Of a DNA stretch of 64,000 nt, positions 11,444 to 25,600 are shown in pieces. The notes under the pieces were generated by a model that worked only from the letters and a program-made list of their open reading frames with translations, was not told the origin of the DNA and searched no databases. The position numbers and the translations under genes were made by a program. This DNA comes from Hyposmocoma kahamanoa (Eukaryota; Arthropoda; Insecta; Lepidoptera; Cosmopterigidae). Each line of letters opens with the position of its first letter. The first letter of the stretch is position 1. The DNA lies in assembly GCF_003589595.1 (NCBI RefSeq), contig NW_020653852.1, positions 6,769,118 to 6,833,117 of the forward strand, given 5' to 3'.

Positions 11444-11609
11444 GATGCCACACGGGCGTTGCGTCGTCGCAACTGCTTTGATTTCAACGGACTGCGTGCC
11501 ACAAGAGCTGTTCCGTCGACACGCGCAGTTTCAACGCACCGTGTGGCATGTCGTTCTGATTTATATGTAGTACAACGCAGTTGCGATGATGCAACCCCCG
11601 TGTGGCATC
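11444..11609. mobile_element. Inverted-repeat (MITE-like) element
   Basis: The 33-base arm 11444-11476 and the arm 11577-11609 are reverse complements with three mismatches. Similarity extends outward irregularly (ccgcaaattcgg on the left, gtttgcggcc near 11650). The element is GC-rich compared with its surroundings and non-coding. The family was not identified. Its right side abuts a copy of dispersed repeat B. Confidence 0.65.
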
Positions 11610-11664
11610 TCCCTTCGGAACGGCGGCGTGTACAGCGGAGCGTTCCAAGTTTGCGGCCTAAGTT

Positions 11665-11790
11665 TCATAACGTAGTGCCGTCCACTTAAGAGCTTTAAAT
11701 CGCAAAAATCTGAGGAGCACTGCCGCTGCGCCCGCTACTGTTACCCTGAGACATTAGTTGACAAGTCCAATGTTCCTGTATTTCTTCATA
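11665..11790 (+). repeat. Partial copy of dispersed repeat B
   Basis: Shares gtgcc..cacttaa, gcaaaaatctgaggagcactg, ccctgagacat and aagtccaatgt..cctgta with the copies at 17091, 17513, 27802 and 53262. Only the middle of the repeat is present. Confidence 0.5.
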
Positions 11791-12196
11791 TAACAAAAAG
11801 ATCCGACTATACTAAAATTTGCCATCGTACAAGAGCTTTTTGAACATAATAATTATATTTTCATACATAATGTACGCGGTCAACGGGTTTTCGAGTCCAA
11901 ATTGTATTTTGCTAAAGTTACCAGGATAAAGATCAATTAAAATATAATTGGACCTTTTTGTTATATCCTATGTACAAAATAAATAGTATCTAGGTAGGTA
12001 CTTCTTTGGTACTTCCAATTATTATACAAGGATAATAGCTAACAGATTGGTTTATAAAGGTTGTCCAGAAACTAGAGAATAATATTCAAGGAGAGTCAGC
12101 TTACGTGAATACCGACAACTTCCGTTCGTAACAAAATATTTATTGAGAATTTTGAAAAAAAAAACAAAAACACAAAGTAACTCTTTGCATATTACA

Positions 12197-12409
12197 ATAC
12201 CTCACACGTAAGTTGTTGTAAGTCAAAATACCATTTTTCCTTTGTAACTTAAATATACCTATTTTTATGTATAAGTTCCATGTTTAAAAGTAAATAAATC
12301 ACTTAGTGTTGTTTACTTTCAAACATGGAACCTATAATATACATAAAACAGGACATATACGTTTAAGTTACATAGCAAAATATGGTATTTTGACTTACGT
12401 GTGAGGTAT
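12197..12409. mobile_element. Tc1/mariner-type foldback MITE, 213 bp
   Basis: Almost the whole element is a hairpin: arms of about 95 bases (12197-12291 and 12314-12409) pair around a short loop. The termini read TA-CCTCACACGTAAGT and its complement, so the outer TA is a plausible TA target duplication, as in Tc1/mariner MITEs. There is no coding capacity. Confidence 0.7.
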
Positions 12410-12881
12410 AATTTATTGCCTATTTATTGGACACCCGTATACAAATAGGATTGTCGTTTACTGTTAACTGAGCGGTAAAAAGCCACCCGACAGGTCATAT
12501 ATCACAACTTCAATAATAAAGTAACGTAAACCGAAACCTAATTTTTGGAAACAGGTAAAATATATTTAAACAAATAACGTACGTGACAACAGTCAAATGG
12601 CATATTTTATTATTATTGGAAAAATTCTATTTTATTTACACAAGAGGTGGAAACTGGTATTTTGAAACAGTGTACAGACCTTACATCCAGTTTACGCACC
12701 AGTATAATTATCGATGTTATATATTGCTCTTGATATCATGCTTCATTTAATTATTCTTGATGTATTATTTGTTTTTCTACGACACGTTCAACAATTATCA
12801 AAGGTGATAAAGAAATAGAGTTAAAAAAAGATCATGCTTATTGTACAGTACACTTACTGTATTGTGGTGACAAAATAAACA

Positions 12882-13060
12882 ACCTCCGTAGCCGAACGGT
12901 TACCATGCCGGACTGCCACGCAGAGGTCCCGCGTTCGAGAAATATTTGTATGGCCTACATTTATTTCTCTCGTGAGTTTGGGTGTGATTTGTGTTCATGG
13001 CACTGCGATCCAGGGCTTCCCTAGTGCGGGGAATGATGTATGTATGAGTATGTTAAAAAA
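12882..13060 (+). mobile_element. tRNA-derived SINE, family A, copy 1
   Basis: Begins with a tRNA-like head (box A: agccgaacggt; a damaged box B around 12950) followed by the family body (tatggcctacatttatttctc, gtgagtttgggtgt, cagggcttccctagtgcggg). It ends in a degenerate AT tail. Seven copies occur in the window. This one has a small deletion at box B. Confidence 0.8.
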
Positions 13061-13875
13061 AAATTACTTCCTAACTTATTTTTTAAATTTATTTTGTTAG
13101 TTTCCCAAAAATGTTATGTTTCGTATTAAGATACTTTATTATTGAGTGTGCGATATACTATTCAAAAACCCGATGTGAAATTTAGTGTTACAGCTTTTCG
13201 AGTCTCTAATCTTTTGTCTCTAAATTTAAATTTGTTTTTTTTTTAAATAAATGTATACACTTTCATAATCGATACTATCACAAGCAATCCAATATTTTTT
13301 AACGCAACTGTGTAATAAAATGTATCCATAAGTAAGCATGTATACAGCACAACAAAAAAAGTATATCCGATGATTATCCCTACATTAATTAATTTTAAAA
13401 GAATCTATAAAATCTTCAATTAATTAAGTACACTCAACACAATGCAATAAGTACATATAATATTGTAAAAATTATAAAACATTTTAAATTAAAAAAATGT
13501 TATATACAATTAAATAGCACAAGCTTAAACTAGTAATCTTTGTTGAACATTTAAATACTGTGCATTAAAAGGTCACTTGTAACAATATTATCACAATCAT
13601 AATTTCAACCTGAGAGCTCATTTAAAATCCATCAAAATTATTTATATACAAACTTGTTGATAGTTTTTAAAATTAATATGAAATAGGTAGTTCCTACAGT
13701 CAAATGCTTAAATATGTGTTTTGGTTTAAATTTGTCAAAGTTAAAGACTTAACTAAGTAAAATATTACTTAAAGATCAGCAACTTTGTCAAATTTAAATT
13801 TTTAATACTCATAAAAACGATTCGTCCAAAACTGTCAACTTTAGGAAAAAGTTTTATTCAACCTTAAAACTAAAA
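13061..13875. other. Intergenic AT-rich DNA between convergent genes
   Basis: No coding potential or repeat family recognised. It separates the SINE at 12882-13060 from the 3' end of the minus-strand ANKLE1-like gene. Confidence 0.4.
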
Positions 13876-13881
13876 TTTATT
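13876..13881 (-). promoter_or_regulatory. Poly(A) signal of the ANKLE1-like gene
   Basis: AATAAA on the minus strand lies 18 bases beyond the stop codon; a second copy is at 13853-13858. Very short 3' UTRs are common in insects. Confidence 0.5.
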
Positions 13882-13899
13882 GCAAGTTTATCACAAAAT

Positions 13900-14264
13900 T
13901 CAGTCTATATCATCAGAACTTAATTGCCTTTCGCCTTCTGTTAAGAAAATTTGCATTGCCTTAAACAAAAGGTACAACCCTAGCATTCTACGTTCTTTTA
14001 ACGGCCAACTCTCCACTACGCCATAATAATTGCCTACCTTTTGATTGGTCAGATTATTTACCCCTATGACGTCAATCATGGATGCCTCATAGGTGTACGC
14101 CTCGGCAGGAATGACGTTTAGAAATACATGTAAGCAAATTACGCCAAAATTATTTGACCATATGTCTAAGATCTTCTGAACTTTTTGGTCTTGCGATGTA
14201 GTGAAGTCTCGTTTCCATAGAGTTAAGGCTTGGTAGAGATGGGAATATGGACGGGTCCGTTTAC
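13900..14264 (-). CDS. Ankle1: ANKLE1-like exon 8 (GIY-YIG C-terminal part, stop)
   Basis: The acceptor is tttatttctag. Encodes KRTRPYSHLYQAL, then the helix carrying the catalytic Glu (AEAYTYEASMIDVIG), then GNYYGVVESWPLKERRMLG, and ends at TGA 13902-13900. No lesion is present in the catalytic region. Confidence 0.85.
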
Positions 14265-17200
14265 CTAGAAATAAACATAATTTTAGTAGTTCTACATTCT
14301 TCTTCTTATCGTATTGATGGCTTACACTTATAATGTTTGTCAACAGATAAAACGATATGTCAATCAGCGTAAGGTAGGTACGGGTGTAGTATAGATAGAC
14401 TATATTTATAATCTAACTGCAACATGTGGTATGTATTGCTTGGTTAGCAATTAAGTATATGTTTTATTTTAAATTGTATATTTTGTCACTTATATTCTGG
14501 AACCCCTACAATGTAGTATAGATAAGACTATATTCATAGTCTAACTGCAACATGTGGTGCGTATTGCTTGGTTAGCAAGTTTATGTTTAATGTTTGGTCT
14601 CCAGAATATAACTGACAAAATATTCAATACGCAACACATGTTGCAGTTTATTATATATATATATATATATATATATATTTAGTATATTAGTTGCAGACTA
14701 TAAATATACTCTATCTATACTACACGGGAAAGGTATAGTAGTTCGTGCGAGGAGACTCTTTTCGTGCTTCTCAGTTCTAACAAGACGTTCAGTTTCACTG
14801 GTTTTTGCTGCCTTTATGTGATTTATTTTGTTATACTCTATTTGTTTTTATAGTCAAGAGCCATGGTTCCCAAAGTGGATTATATCGACTTCGAGAGTGC
14901 CACTCCAACCTACAAGGCGGTCTACGTCAGCGAAAAAAGAAATAAGGGATGCATGAGACGTCAATGAGGATTTACGAGAGTCGAGCCCGTCAAGGCAGGC
15001 GATGACCAAAATTTTAGCTAGTGGAATAATCCACGTTACGCACGTTAGAACCTATGTAAATGCATAATACTTTCTTATAATAGACATATGAATTACTCGT
15101 ACCTATGCAGTACTTAAATATTTCACAAGAAACAAGACTTTCGGTTGCATAAATTCGAATTTCATCTTAAGTACGTGTCTACAGCTGCGTTAGTTTTGAT
15201 TTCAAGAATAATGTTATATATAACAGTGTAGTGTAAAAATAGTTGATCAAAATCAGAAAACGTGCAATTTACCCTTGATTTACTTACTTAATTAATGTAA
15301 AATGAAGAGTTTAAACAAATTACTTTAATCGGAATAAGGACCTGTGGACTTATAACAGAGGCATTTTTATGTCTATTTCAGGCACCAGTCTCTTCGAAGT
15401 AAGGTTCAATGCACTCGCTAGACAGTAACCACTTTACATAAAACCTAAGGTGGGAGAGTATAAATAAATTATTACTATAATGGAAAATCTTAGGTTTTTA
15501 AAATAAATATTAGTTCAACGGGTTTATATCATAAGTAATATTATTAAAATTTAACATTTCTAGCCGTTCAGAGCAGTAGGTTCAAGCCACAAAACAGTTT
15601 AAAAAAAAGTACATTACACTCACTCTGTGATGGGCAGTGGGTAAAAACCCAATGAACCAGCTCAGGTTTTAACCGGGTTTTCGCCCAAAATCGTGGGCAG
15701 AAACAGCGAATATAAAATTTGATAAAATTTCATACTTATTACAAATTTGGATGTAAAAAAAATCCTTTTTTAGACGAGAACGAGGCAACTTCACACAATA
15801 TCCACATTACTATCTATTAGTGAGAATCCACAAGATTGCAATCCTGTGGATACTTACTACTAGAAAGGCAAATCGAATCGTCTAGATTAAAACGCAATAA
15901 ACATTATGAAACAATATCATTTTTCAACAAAACTCGCTTTATAAAAAATATATATTTAGCTGTAAATAGTTTTTGGCCTTGATTTTGTGCGTCAATGGGT
16001 TTTAACCTGGCGTTAGCAAAGTGTCGGGTTAAAACCCGGACGCTTGCCTATCTCTGTATCCTCGATCCCATTACCTATCTACAAGTGGGCAGTGCTGCCG
16101 TCTTTATTATAAACAACGTAATCGATATTTTTAGCGAAATTGAGTTATTAACATATCTGGAATCAGCAAAACGAGATCTACAACCCCCTCTAATCGGATA
16201 TCTATATCTTATTTAATTTCAGTTTTATTGGTATGCAAAATGAGCTTAATTACATTTTAAAAAAAAACTTTAAGTGCCAATATCTCGAAAGTTACGAAAA
16301 TGCAAATGCGTTGGTTATGACAAGTAGAGCAGAGTGGTACTAAGCGATTATGTGTTAATAACATAATACAATTACAACATGCAATTTCGAAGCTAACTTA
16401 ATAAATTTAATTGTTTGTTATTTGTAAAATACAACAATCTCGCAGGACTATATTACTATCATCATAAACAACAACTTTAGTTCTATGACTTTTTCAAATA
16501 TAAACCTTTAAAACCTTCTTGTACTAGCTGCGTATCTGACACTTTTTAGATCTGTTGTGTTTTTAGATCTCTTGCGTTCTTTCTTTTGCTACCGCACAAA
16601 GTTATCACCGTTTAGAGCGATCTTTTAAATATTTTTATTTTTGGACGAAAGTATGTACAATCTGATGAATTATTAAAAGTAATGGAACAAAAGTTGTTGT
16701 TTATGTTGTTAGTAATAAAGTCCTGCGAGGTTGATACATGTGTGTTTACAAATAACCCTGTAAAATTTAGGTTGACGGAGGCGACCGCGTCGTCGCGTTG
16801 TTTGAAACCTTAAACCAAAACTTCGATTCCCGGGCCGGGAGAAATATTTGTATGACCTACATTTATTGCTCTCGCGAGTTTGGGTGTAATTTGTGGTTGT
16901 CTATGGTGTGTCCATGGCATCTGCGACACTAGGTTTCCTTAGTGCGGGTCTATGTAGAGTGTGTGCGTTATTATTATTACTCTCTGGGTTTGGTACTCAA
17001 GTCAATTACGATGTTTAGACCTCAGTTACCATATCTCGGATTCTTTGGCTATTGTAGTTTCACTTCCAATGAACTTTTTTTATTATACCCAGTGACGGGA
17101 TGAACAAGTGCGCCTGGTGGCAAGCGACACGCCTGTCCATAGCAATTGCAGTGCCACTTAGAGGTTTAAGGGTCGTATTCCAGAACTCTATTCAATGCTC

Positions 17201-20200
17201 AAATCAGGACTTGAGTATGATTTAAAGCACTAGAAATCATACTCAAGTCCTTGCCATTAGGGTCGTATTTCCAGTGCTTGAAATCATACTCAAGTTCTGA
17301 CTTGACCATTGAGTAGAGTTCTGGAATACGACCCTAAATTACAAAGATTTGATCAAGTCCAATGTGCCTGTAATTTCACCACCACGCTTACCCATCTAAA
17401 CCGCAACGAAATAATGTTCACATTTACTGCTTGGCAGGCGAGGCTGGTAGACAATAGCCTAACCTCTCGCCATAAAGAAACCCATGCCCGCTGTGGGACT
17501 TTTAAAATACCAAGTGACGGGATGAACAACTCGTGCGCCTAAGTGCGGTAAGCGACACGCCTATCCATGACAGTGGCAGTGCCACTCACTTAAATTGCAA
17601 AAATCACCCTGATACATAAGTTGAAAAGTCCTGTGTGCCTGTAATTTTACCAGTACCCTTTTCCTTCAAAACCGGAACATAGTAATGCTTACATTACTGC
17701 TTGGCGGCAGAAATAGTAAAGTGGCAGTACTACACAGGACGAACATCTACCTACTCATGCTTTGAGCAGCACTATAGCCAGTAGACAACAGAAACGTTTC
17801 TAGATGTAGAGGATTCACAAACTTATAATGGCTGAACCGTAAATCTTACCTTTTCCCACATAAAATATAGAATTGACGAAAGTATTCCAAGTTTCTGAAA
17901 GACTTTGTTTGCTGGCTCTGGCGGGCAGATTGGCGGTTGATCTTGGATCCAGAAGCAAATACGTAAAAGATGCCTTCGTGTTCCCTTCGCGCCAATTCTT
18001 TTTCGGGTTAGCGAAGTCATTACGCGCTTTATTTTCAAGTTCTATGTATGGATCTAAGTTTTTCATCCATTCATCTGAACGTAGCGACTTCTCTAGTACT
18101 ACGCTGTAGGCTGTGAAAAGTAAGAAATATTTATTAGAAGTAACGGATAATTTTAGTGATGGAGGAAAACCCGCTCAATTATATGATCGTAGATAGCGTA
18201 AAAATAACACGCGGTTGTAGCAGGTCAATGTAAACTTATGTAACAACACGTAAATAGCATGCTAATATGTTGGCCCTTGTAAGATTGTACTAAAAATCAT
18301 TATGAAATTATGTACCTTTGCGGAAAATAAATTTACTGACTTTACTTGTTGATTTAAACTTTTTCAATACCATTATGCTATTAAACTAAAAAGTATTTCA
18401 CAACATTATTTATCAAAAATAAATCATGAGAAAAATAATATAAAAATGACGTTGTCAATAATGTGCATGAAATAGAAATTCAATGCTAAAAATCTGTTTG
18501 GTTGTGTAAGTCAATTTTGTCAATTATTATGGTGTAACATTTTTTTGGTCAATAATTATAAAAACATACTTTTTCCTTTATTACTAATGGTAGCCAGAAT
18601 AGGATTCTTTTTAAGCGCCTGTAGTTTCTTCAAATACAAAGTTCTGGTACTATTTTGGATAGGTCCTGCGTTGAAACCGAGTTTCAGCAACTCTGCCCGT
18701 AGAGTGTTATTATCATATTCCACCGAAGGCGGTAAAGACGATGCCACAGAGACTATTGTATGATCAGGACTCTCGTCTTCCACAGGTAATCTGTTGAAAG
18801 GTAATAAGCAAACCAATGTATACCTTTTCGTGTAGGAATTTCCGACGCGTTCGATATCCCAGGTAAAAGATAGTCCTCAATGAATGGCCAATTTTGCTGT
18901 GTTAAATTTTCTGGAAGTTCTTGTAGACCCGCAATAGAACTATATTTAAAATTTTGACCGAATTTTTGTGAAATTTTTATTGAAGGGTGGTACTTTACGT
19001 TCGTATTAATTTTAGATGTACTCGTTGTAGTAGCCAAGTATAAACTTGACGTGTTCGACGGTGTAATGCATCTTGAGGTTTCTTTTGAACCCATTGCAGG
19101 ACTTTTGCGTTGAAAAGTTTGTCCGAATGTCGTGGATATTTTTATTGAAGGGTGATATTTAATGTTTATAGGTATTTTAGATAGATTCGAACTGTTTAAA
19201 GTTGAATGGGTGCAATTTGAAGTTTTTCGGGGATCCATTACTATTGAATTGATAGCTGGCCGAAATTCGATGATTGTTATTTTTTTGTGTGTGTATGTTA
19301 CTCAATCACTCCAACATTTGTTAACCGACTTCGATTATTCTTTTTATTGGAAAGTAGTGGTCCCATTAAAATTTGAAGAAAATATCCTACTGTAAGGGTG
19401 GAACATTAAGGGATGAATCTGGTTTATTGGATTTCCCTCGTTTTCCATTAACCAATTTCGATAAAACTTGTAATTGCACAAACTTTTGAGACTGGTTTCT
19501 TTGTTATAAAAAAGTTGTTATTATTTGGATGTTTTCAATACATATCTGATTGGTTAAATCTGAAGTTTTTGTAGTTGGTTCGTAATATGTAACACTTAGA
19601 AATTCACTTTTCGATACTGTTCCGCAATTATTTAAAACTTGCGATTATTCAATCTTTCACATGTTTTTACTGCACTAAACATTGTTATTTAAGTTGTTTT
19701 TTAGCAATACACTACACGATAATTATATTATTAGTTCGGTGCCTCCAATGTATTTATAATCAATACTTGAATGTATTTATTTATATGTTAACAAATGTTT
19801 CCCGATAACAATTAGATAACGATAGGAAATTATACTATCTCCTTTGAAAAGTCCATAATATCTCTATTGAACTGATATATTTTAATTTATAATTTAAATA
19901 TCCAGTATTATTAATCGAGAGATAAGAAACCGGAATCATTCTCTAGTTTTCCACCCTTAGAGGTGGATTATTCTATTCAAATTTAAATGGGCCAATACTG
20001 AGGTACCCTCTTTCCAACAAAAAAGAATTATCTAAAGCGGTTCACATCCACAGTTATCGCGTTACATACAAAAAAATTTGTCGAATTTCGCACCTTCTCC
20101 TTTTTTTGAAGTCGTTAAACAATAAAGTGCCTCCGTGGCCGATCGGTCACCAAGCTGGTCTGTCACGCAGAGGTCCCGGGTTGGATTCCCGGGCCGGTAG

Positions 20201-22584
20201 AAAATACTTGTATGGCCTACATTTATTTCTTTAGTAATTTGGATGTAATTTGTGGTTGTTCATGGCACACACGATACAGGGTTTCCTTAGTGCGGGGCTA
20301 TGAGTGTGTGCGTTATTGTTATAAAAATTCCAAATCTTTCTAAATACCTTTAGAATAGTATATTCTAAAAGTACAGTCACAACTCACGGAAAACTCATGT
20401 CGATCACATTTATTGAATAAGTATAAAAATTTGAAACTATTGTAAGAATACTTTACACAAATTATGAATTGCTCTCGGATACGATTTATGTATTATTTTG
20501 TGATAATAGTTCTGGTAAACGAAACGCAGCGAGCGAAGCTTTCTTGACATCCACTCAAATTGCAAAGTCTATGCATGAAATTTGAAAAAATGCTAGATCG
20601 AAGCGAAGCCCAATGTTTTGAATTTTATGACCTGGGATAATTGAGGTCATCGTGTTAAGGGTATGGAAAACATATTGAAATGCAAAATTTTTCGCGTGCA
20701 GAAGTACAGAATTGTAAAAAAAGGAAAATAAAGACTGCTGCGTTGCGGAAGTGAGCCGACACTCCACTTAGTATATATGAATATTATTAAAGTATCTGAG
20801 AGAGGTACACCTCAAACAAATCATGTATACTCGAACAAATGATACAAATGTCGATCGGATTATGATTGTCTATTAAAATAGTCAAGTTAAACGATGCGAG
20901 TGGAGGAGACGAAGTGGGTTGGTAGGAAAGTGGCGACGGAAGTTCATAGTCACTGCCTACCCCAGTGAGAGACAGATAAAATGGTGAATGCATTAAAATT
21001 GTATTCCCTTACAAATATCCGGCCGACATATTTAGTAAGGCGACCTGACATTTCTTAACTCGTTTAAAGTGGTTTTTGTTGAAACTGTTTGTTACATCGA
21101 CTATAAAATACTTGATGATTTGTTATCACGAGTTGAAGTTTATAGATTAGATAATCGGGAACTGAAATTTGGTAACACCTTTTTGATAAACTCAATAACT
21201 TTCCGACTTCACGCGCTATAAAAAAGGAGAGTCCAACAAAATTTCAAAAGTTAATAAATTAATTCTTTTTTTAATATTTAATTTACTTTGCACTAGAAAG
21301 TACCAGTTTACTTTAGTTTCTCATTTATTTTAATTGCAATAACAATGGTTTTACATTTTGCACTTTACCTCATATTGTTGACTGCCTAATTATATTGCTA
21401 GAGGGTTGCTCACATATATCAACTCAATACACGAATGTAAATGAAATAGACGTATAAAATCCATTACTTTACCTTCTATACGACATATATGTCAAGTAAT
21501 TAAAGAATTGTTTGGTTTATATATGTTTAGTTCGTTTTTACATGTTAATAAGTATTTAAGAACTGTAAACTTATTATATATTATATTTAGTAACTGTAAA
21601 TGTTAATAACTATTACATGCTAAGATAGACTTTATATAAGAATATATTACTTACACAACAGAAGAGACAAGCAATCTCCTTTCAATTAGCACTACATTTT
21701 CCTCTTTGTCTTCATATTTATATTGCTCTTCTACATTGGCTATGACAATACTGCCTCCGGATAAATTACTACTAACGCCACTGCTTGCCGATGATCGCCT
21801 GGTATTATAAACTCCTATATCAGTCTTGCAATCACTCTTACTGCTTGATGACAACCATTCATTTGTCTTATTCTGAACCACTATAAGAGCTTTATCTAAA
21901 TCTTGACTACAGTCATCACTACAGTCTTCAGTGAACATAGATTTCGAATTATCAGCCAAATTTTTCTTTTTCAAGCTAGACTTTGTGTTATAATTCCTAT
22001 GCGCTATACTATTAGGTGAACCAGGTAAAGAGAAGTTCTCATATATGCTAAACCGTTGTTTTACATTCTCATTTTTATCTTCATCTGATGTTATATCTAA
22101 CCTCTGTATACCACTTATTTCTACAGGTGTAACTGTTGTTTGACAAGTCTTATAGGAGTTATTATGCGTCTCATTTATAGTCTTATTTACATCATCTGTG
22201 AGATCAAGTGTGATATTTTTAGTAATATTTATGCTTCTCCAATCTGGATTGTTTTCTATAGTGAATGTATCACTAAGAATTGTGGGATAGAGTTTGTTCA
22301 TAACGAAATTGTGCTTATCACACCATTGTCTGACCATTTCTGATTTTCTCATCGTACTATTTGTTTGGTTTTCAAGTAGTGGTTCATATTCGGCGACTAT
22401 TTGATCTGTAGTCACTAATATTCTTTCTGAAATATTAAAAGAAAAAAATATGTTAATAATAAATGGAAATACCTAGAACAAGCTCCGACGTCTATTTGAG
22501 GTGGTGTGGATGTTAACAAGACTGACAGTGCAAAAGCTACAGGTCACCCAGAGGGCTATGGAATGTTCGATATATCTCTCCCAG

Positions 22585-22628
<44 letters not shown>

Positions 22629-25600
22629 GCATACACTCAACATAGCCCCGCACTAGGGAAACCCTGTGTCGCGGGTGCCATGGACACACATAGACAACCA
22701 CAAATTACACCCAAACTCACGAGAGAAATAAATGTAGGCCATACAAATATTTCTCCCGGCCCGGGAATCGAACCTGGGACCTCTGCGTGGCAGTCCGGCG
22801 TGGTAACCGTTCGGCCACAGAGGCAGTTATCGAATCGATCTATATATATAGATCGATTCGGGAACACAGGGATCCGAAGAAGAACGAATCCTATAGATAT
22901 AGAGAAGGTGTTAGCAGAAAGTGGAAATGGGCAGGCCATAAACGGAGGCCTAGAGAAGTGTGCACAAGCGTAGGTAAATAATAAAAGCAAGAAAGGCCGT
23001 CGTAGAGAACGCGAGCGTCGCATCGTAAACAACCCCCTGCCGAAGGAGGGAGAGGCTAGGCCCCCAGTGGGTGGCGCAAGCGGCCCAGGGACTGCATCAG
23101 CACGGTCAAACCCCTTCTAACAGCAAACCGGCAGAGAGCATGCAGAGGTCCTCGACCATTGCCAAACGTGCCCGCCTTGACAAGACAATATCTCCTAGAG
23201 GCGAGCACAAGCGGCAAAAGGTTGAGAGGCCCGCCCAGCATCGAACCTACGCCGAGGCCACAGGCCAGAACTCATGGCGGTAATGATTTCAGCCAAAACT
23301 GGCTACATACGGAGCCCCGATGCCGACATGGTTCAGGTGGTCCTATGTCAGCACCTCGCGCAAGGAGCGGAGGAGTGCAGCGAGGAGGACGTCAGCCCTT
23401 AGTTTCGAGGTAAACCTGTCTACAGTAACGGGTACCTGAAACTGTGGTGTCAGGACACAGCCACTTTGCAGTGGCTAGAGGATGCCATTAGCACCATCAG
23501 GCTGCCATCTGGGGAGCCCCTCTCATTGAAAAATGGGGTGGAGGCTCCTCGGAGGGTGGTCTGCGAACTACTCATCCCTGGTCATTGGGAGGTGCGCGTC
23601 GAATCGGCCGCATCCTCAAGTGGCAAAACCCGTGGGCGTATGCACGCCGCTGGGTTGTTCACAAGCTGCAGCAGCATAGTGAACACTCCTTCGTAGTGGT
23701 GAGCCTCCCAGAAGAACTTGTCCCCGCGGTCCTGGGGCTACCTGGGGCACGGTCTACCTCAGGTTCAGATCCAAGAGGGGCCTGTACACCGATGTGCCAC
23801 CTGAGAAGACGGGCACAACAGCGACGCGGATGGACGTGTTCCCGGAGTCCTCCACCGCCTCCGATATCCCCGGAGAAGGTGAAGGGCCCTCCTTGACCCC
23901 CGTCTCTGCGGACGCCGCTGTCAAACCGGTGGCGACCAGCAGTGATGACGAGTGCGTGTTGGGGATGGGAGACATCCGACTGAGCGAGGACGTGGACGAG
24001 TAGCTGTTATCTCCTGATGGCGGCTTCCCCCTCGCTTAGTAAACTTCACATCGTCCAGAGCAACCTCCACCACAACCAAGCCGCAACGGTTCAGCTCCGG
24101 AAGTGGTTGGACGCTAACAACACAGCCATGGCGCTCAACCAGGAACCGTAGATTAGTGCCCGTGGCCAAATAAATGGACTCTCACATCTGAGAGGTAAGC
24201 TACTATCGACTACCATCTCAGATAAACCTAGAACTTGCATATATTACTCTAATAACTTACATGTACAGCCACTAACTGAATTCTGTTCCAGAGACCTGTG
24301 TGCAGTAAAGCTTTTAGCTGACGCGGCCACGGGTCTGCCTGAAGTGGTGCTCGCCTCTGTCTATATGGCGGAGATTGATGTGCCACCACCGCAGGAAATG
24401 GTACAGCTAATCAATTACTGCGAGCAGAACGGCCAGAATATCGTCGTGGCTACTGACTCCAATGCCCACCATCCGTTGTGGGGCATGGAACTCGCAAATG
24501 AGAGAGGTCTTGTACACAAGCAAACAGAATAATGAAAATCCTAGGCAACTCAAATTCAACTGAGCTAGGTTCAATACGCAAAATAGACAACACATACACT
24601 TCCCCTGCGGAAACAGGAAGAACCCTACTGGAAGTACATTTCCCAGGATGTAGGTTCGTCCAAGACGACGGTGCGAAGAAAAGAACTACATCACATCGAT
24701 CCATAACTGGCGATACGCTGAACAAGTTGTAACATACGAAAAGACAAAATGGGCAGTAAACACCTTTGAACCGTACAAAGCTCCGGGCCAAGATGGAGTA
24801 TTCCCTGCACTCCTACAATAGGCCGGAGACACACTGGTCCAGGCACCTGGTCAACATCTTTCGGGCCTGTCTAGCATTCAGCTATGTGCCCCACAGCTGG
24901 CGAGAGGTAAAAGTCATATTTATACAGAAACCAGGAAAACCCGACTACAATGACGCGAAGTCCTTCAGACCAATCAGCCTCACATCGTTCGTCTTAAAGA
25001 CATTAGAAAGGTTATGTGACAGAGAACTGAGGGATGGAGCGCTTAAGAACATACCATTACACGGAAACCAACATGCATACAGCCAAGGCAAATCTACTGA
25101 ATCGGCTCTTCATGCCGTTGTGGGCAAGATAGAAGTGGCCATTAAAGACAAAGCAATCTGCCTAGGCAGATTTTTTGAAAACGTTTATAGATATTCAGAA
25201 AACCTTTATAGATATTGAAGGAGCCTTCGATAAAACCAACTTCTCCAGCATATAATCAGCAATGAGAAGGCACGAAGTAGATGAAGTGCTAATTAGCTGG
25301 ATTAGCAACATGCTGAAACAAAGAACAATAAAAACAACAGCAAATGAGATCCCATGGGCCATAGTAGCGAAGGGGTGCCCTCAACGAGGGGTATTGTCGC
25401 CTCTGCTGCGGAACATGGTCGTAAATGACCTCATCATTAAACTAAACAAAGAACATTTCTATACAGTAGGATATGCTGATGACATAGCTATACTGGTAAC
25501 AGGAAATTATGCCAATACACTCTGCGACATTACACAAGCTGCTCTCCGAATTGTGGAAAGATGGTGCAGAGCATACAAACTATCGGTAAACCCACCAACC

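Noticed and set aside
11459..11689. 76-codon ORF
   Set aside because: It runs through the inverted-repeat element and repeat B, so it is not a gene.
22506..22973. 155-codon ORF with a poly-Asn run
   Set aside because: It is a chance reading of the (TTA)n tail and body of SINE copy 4.
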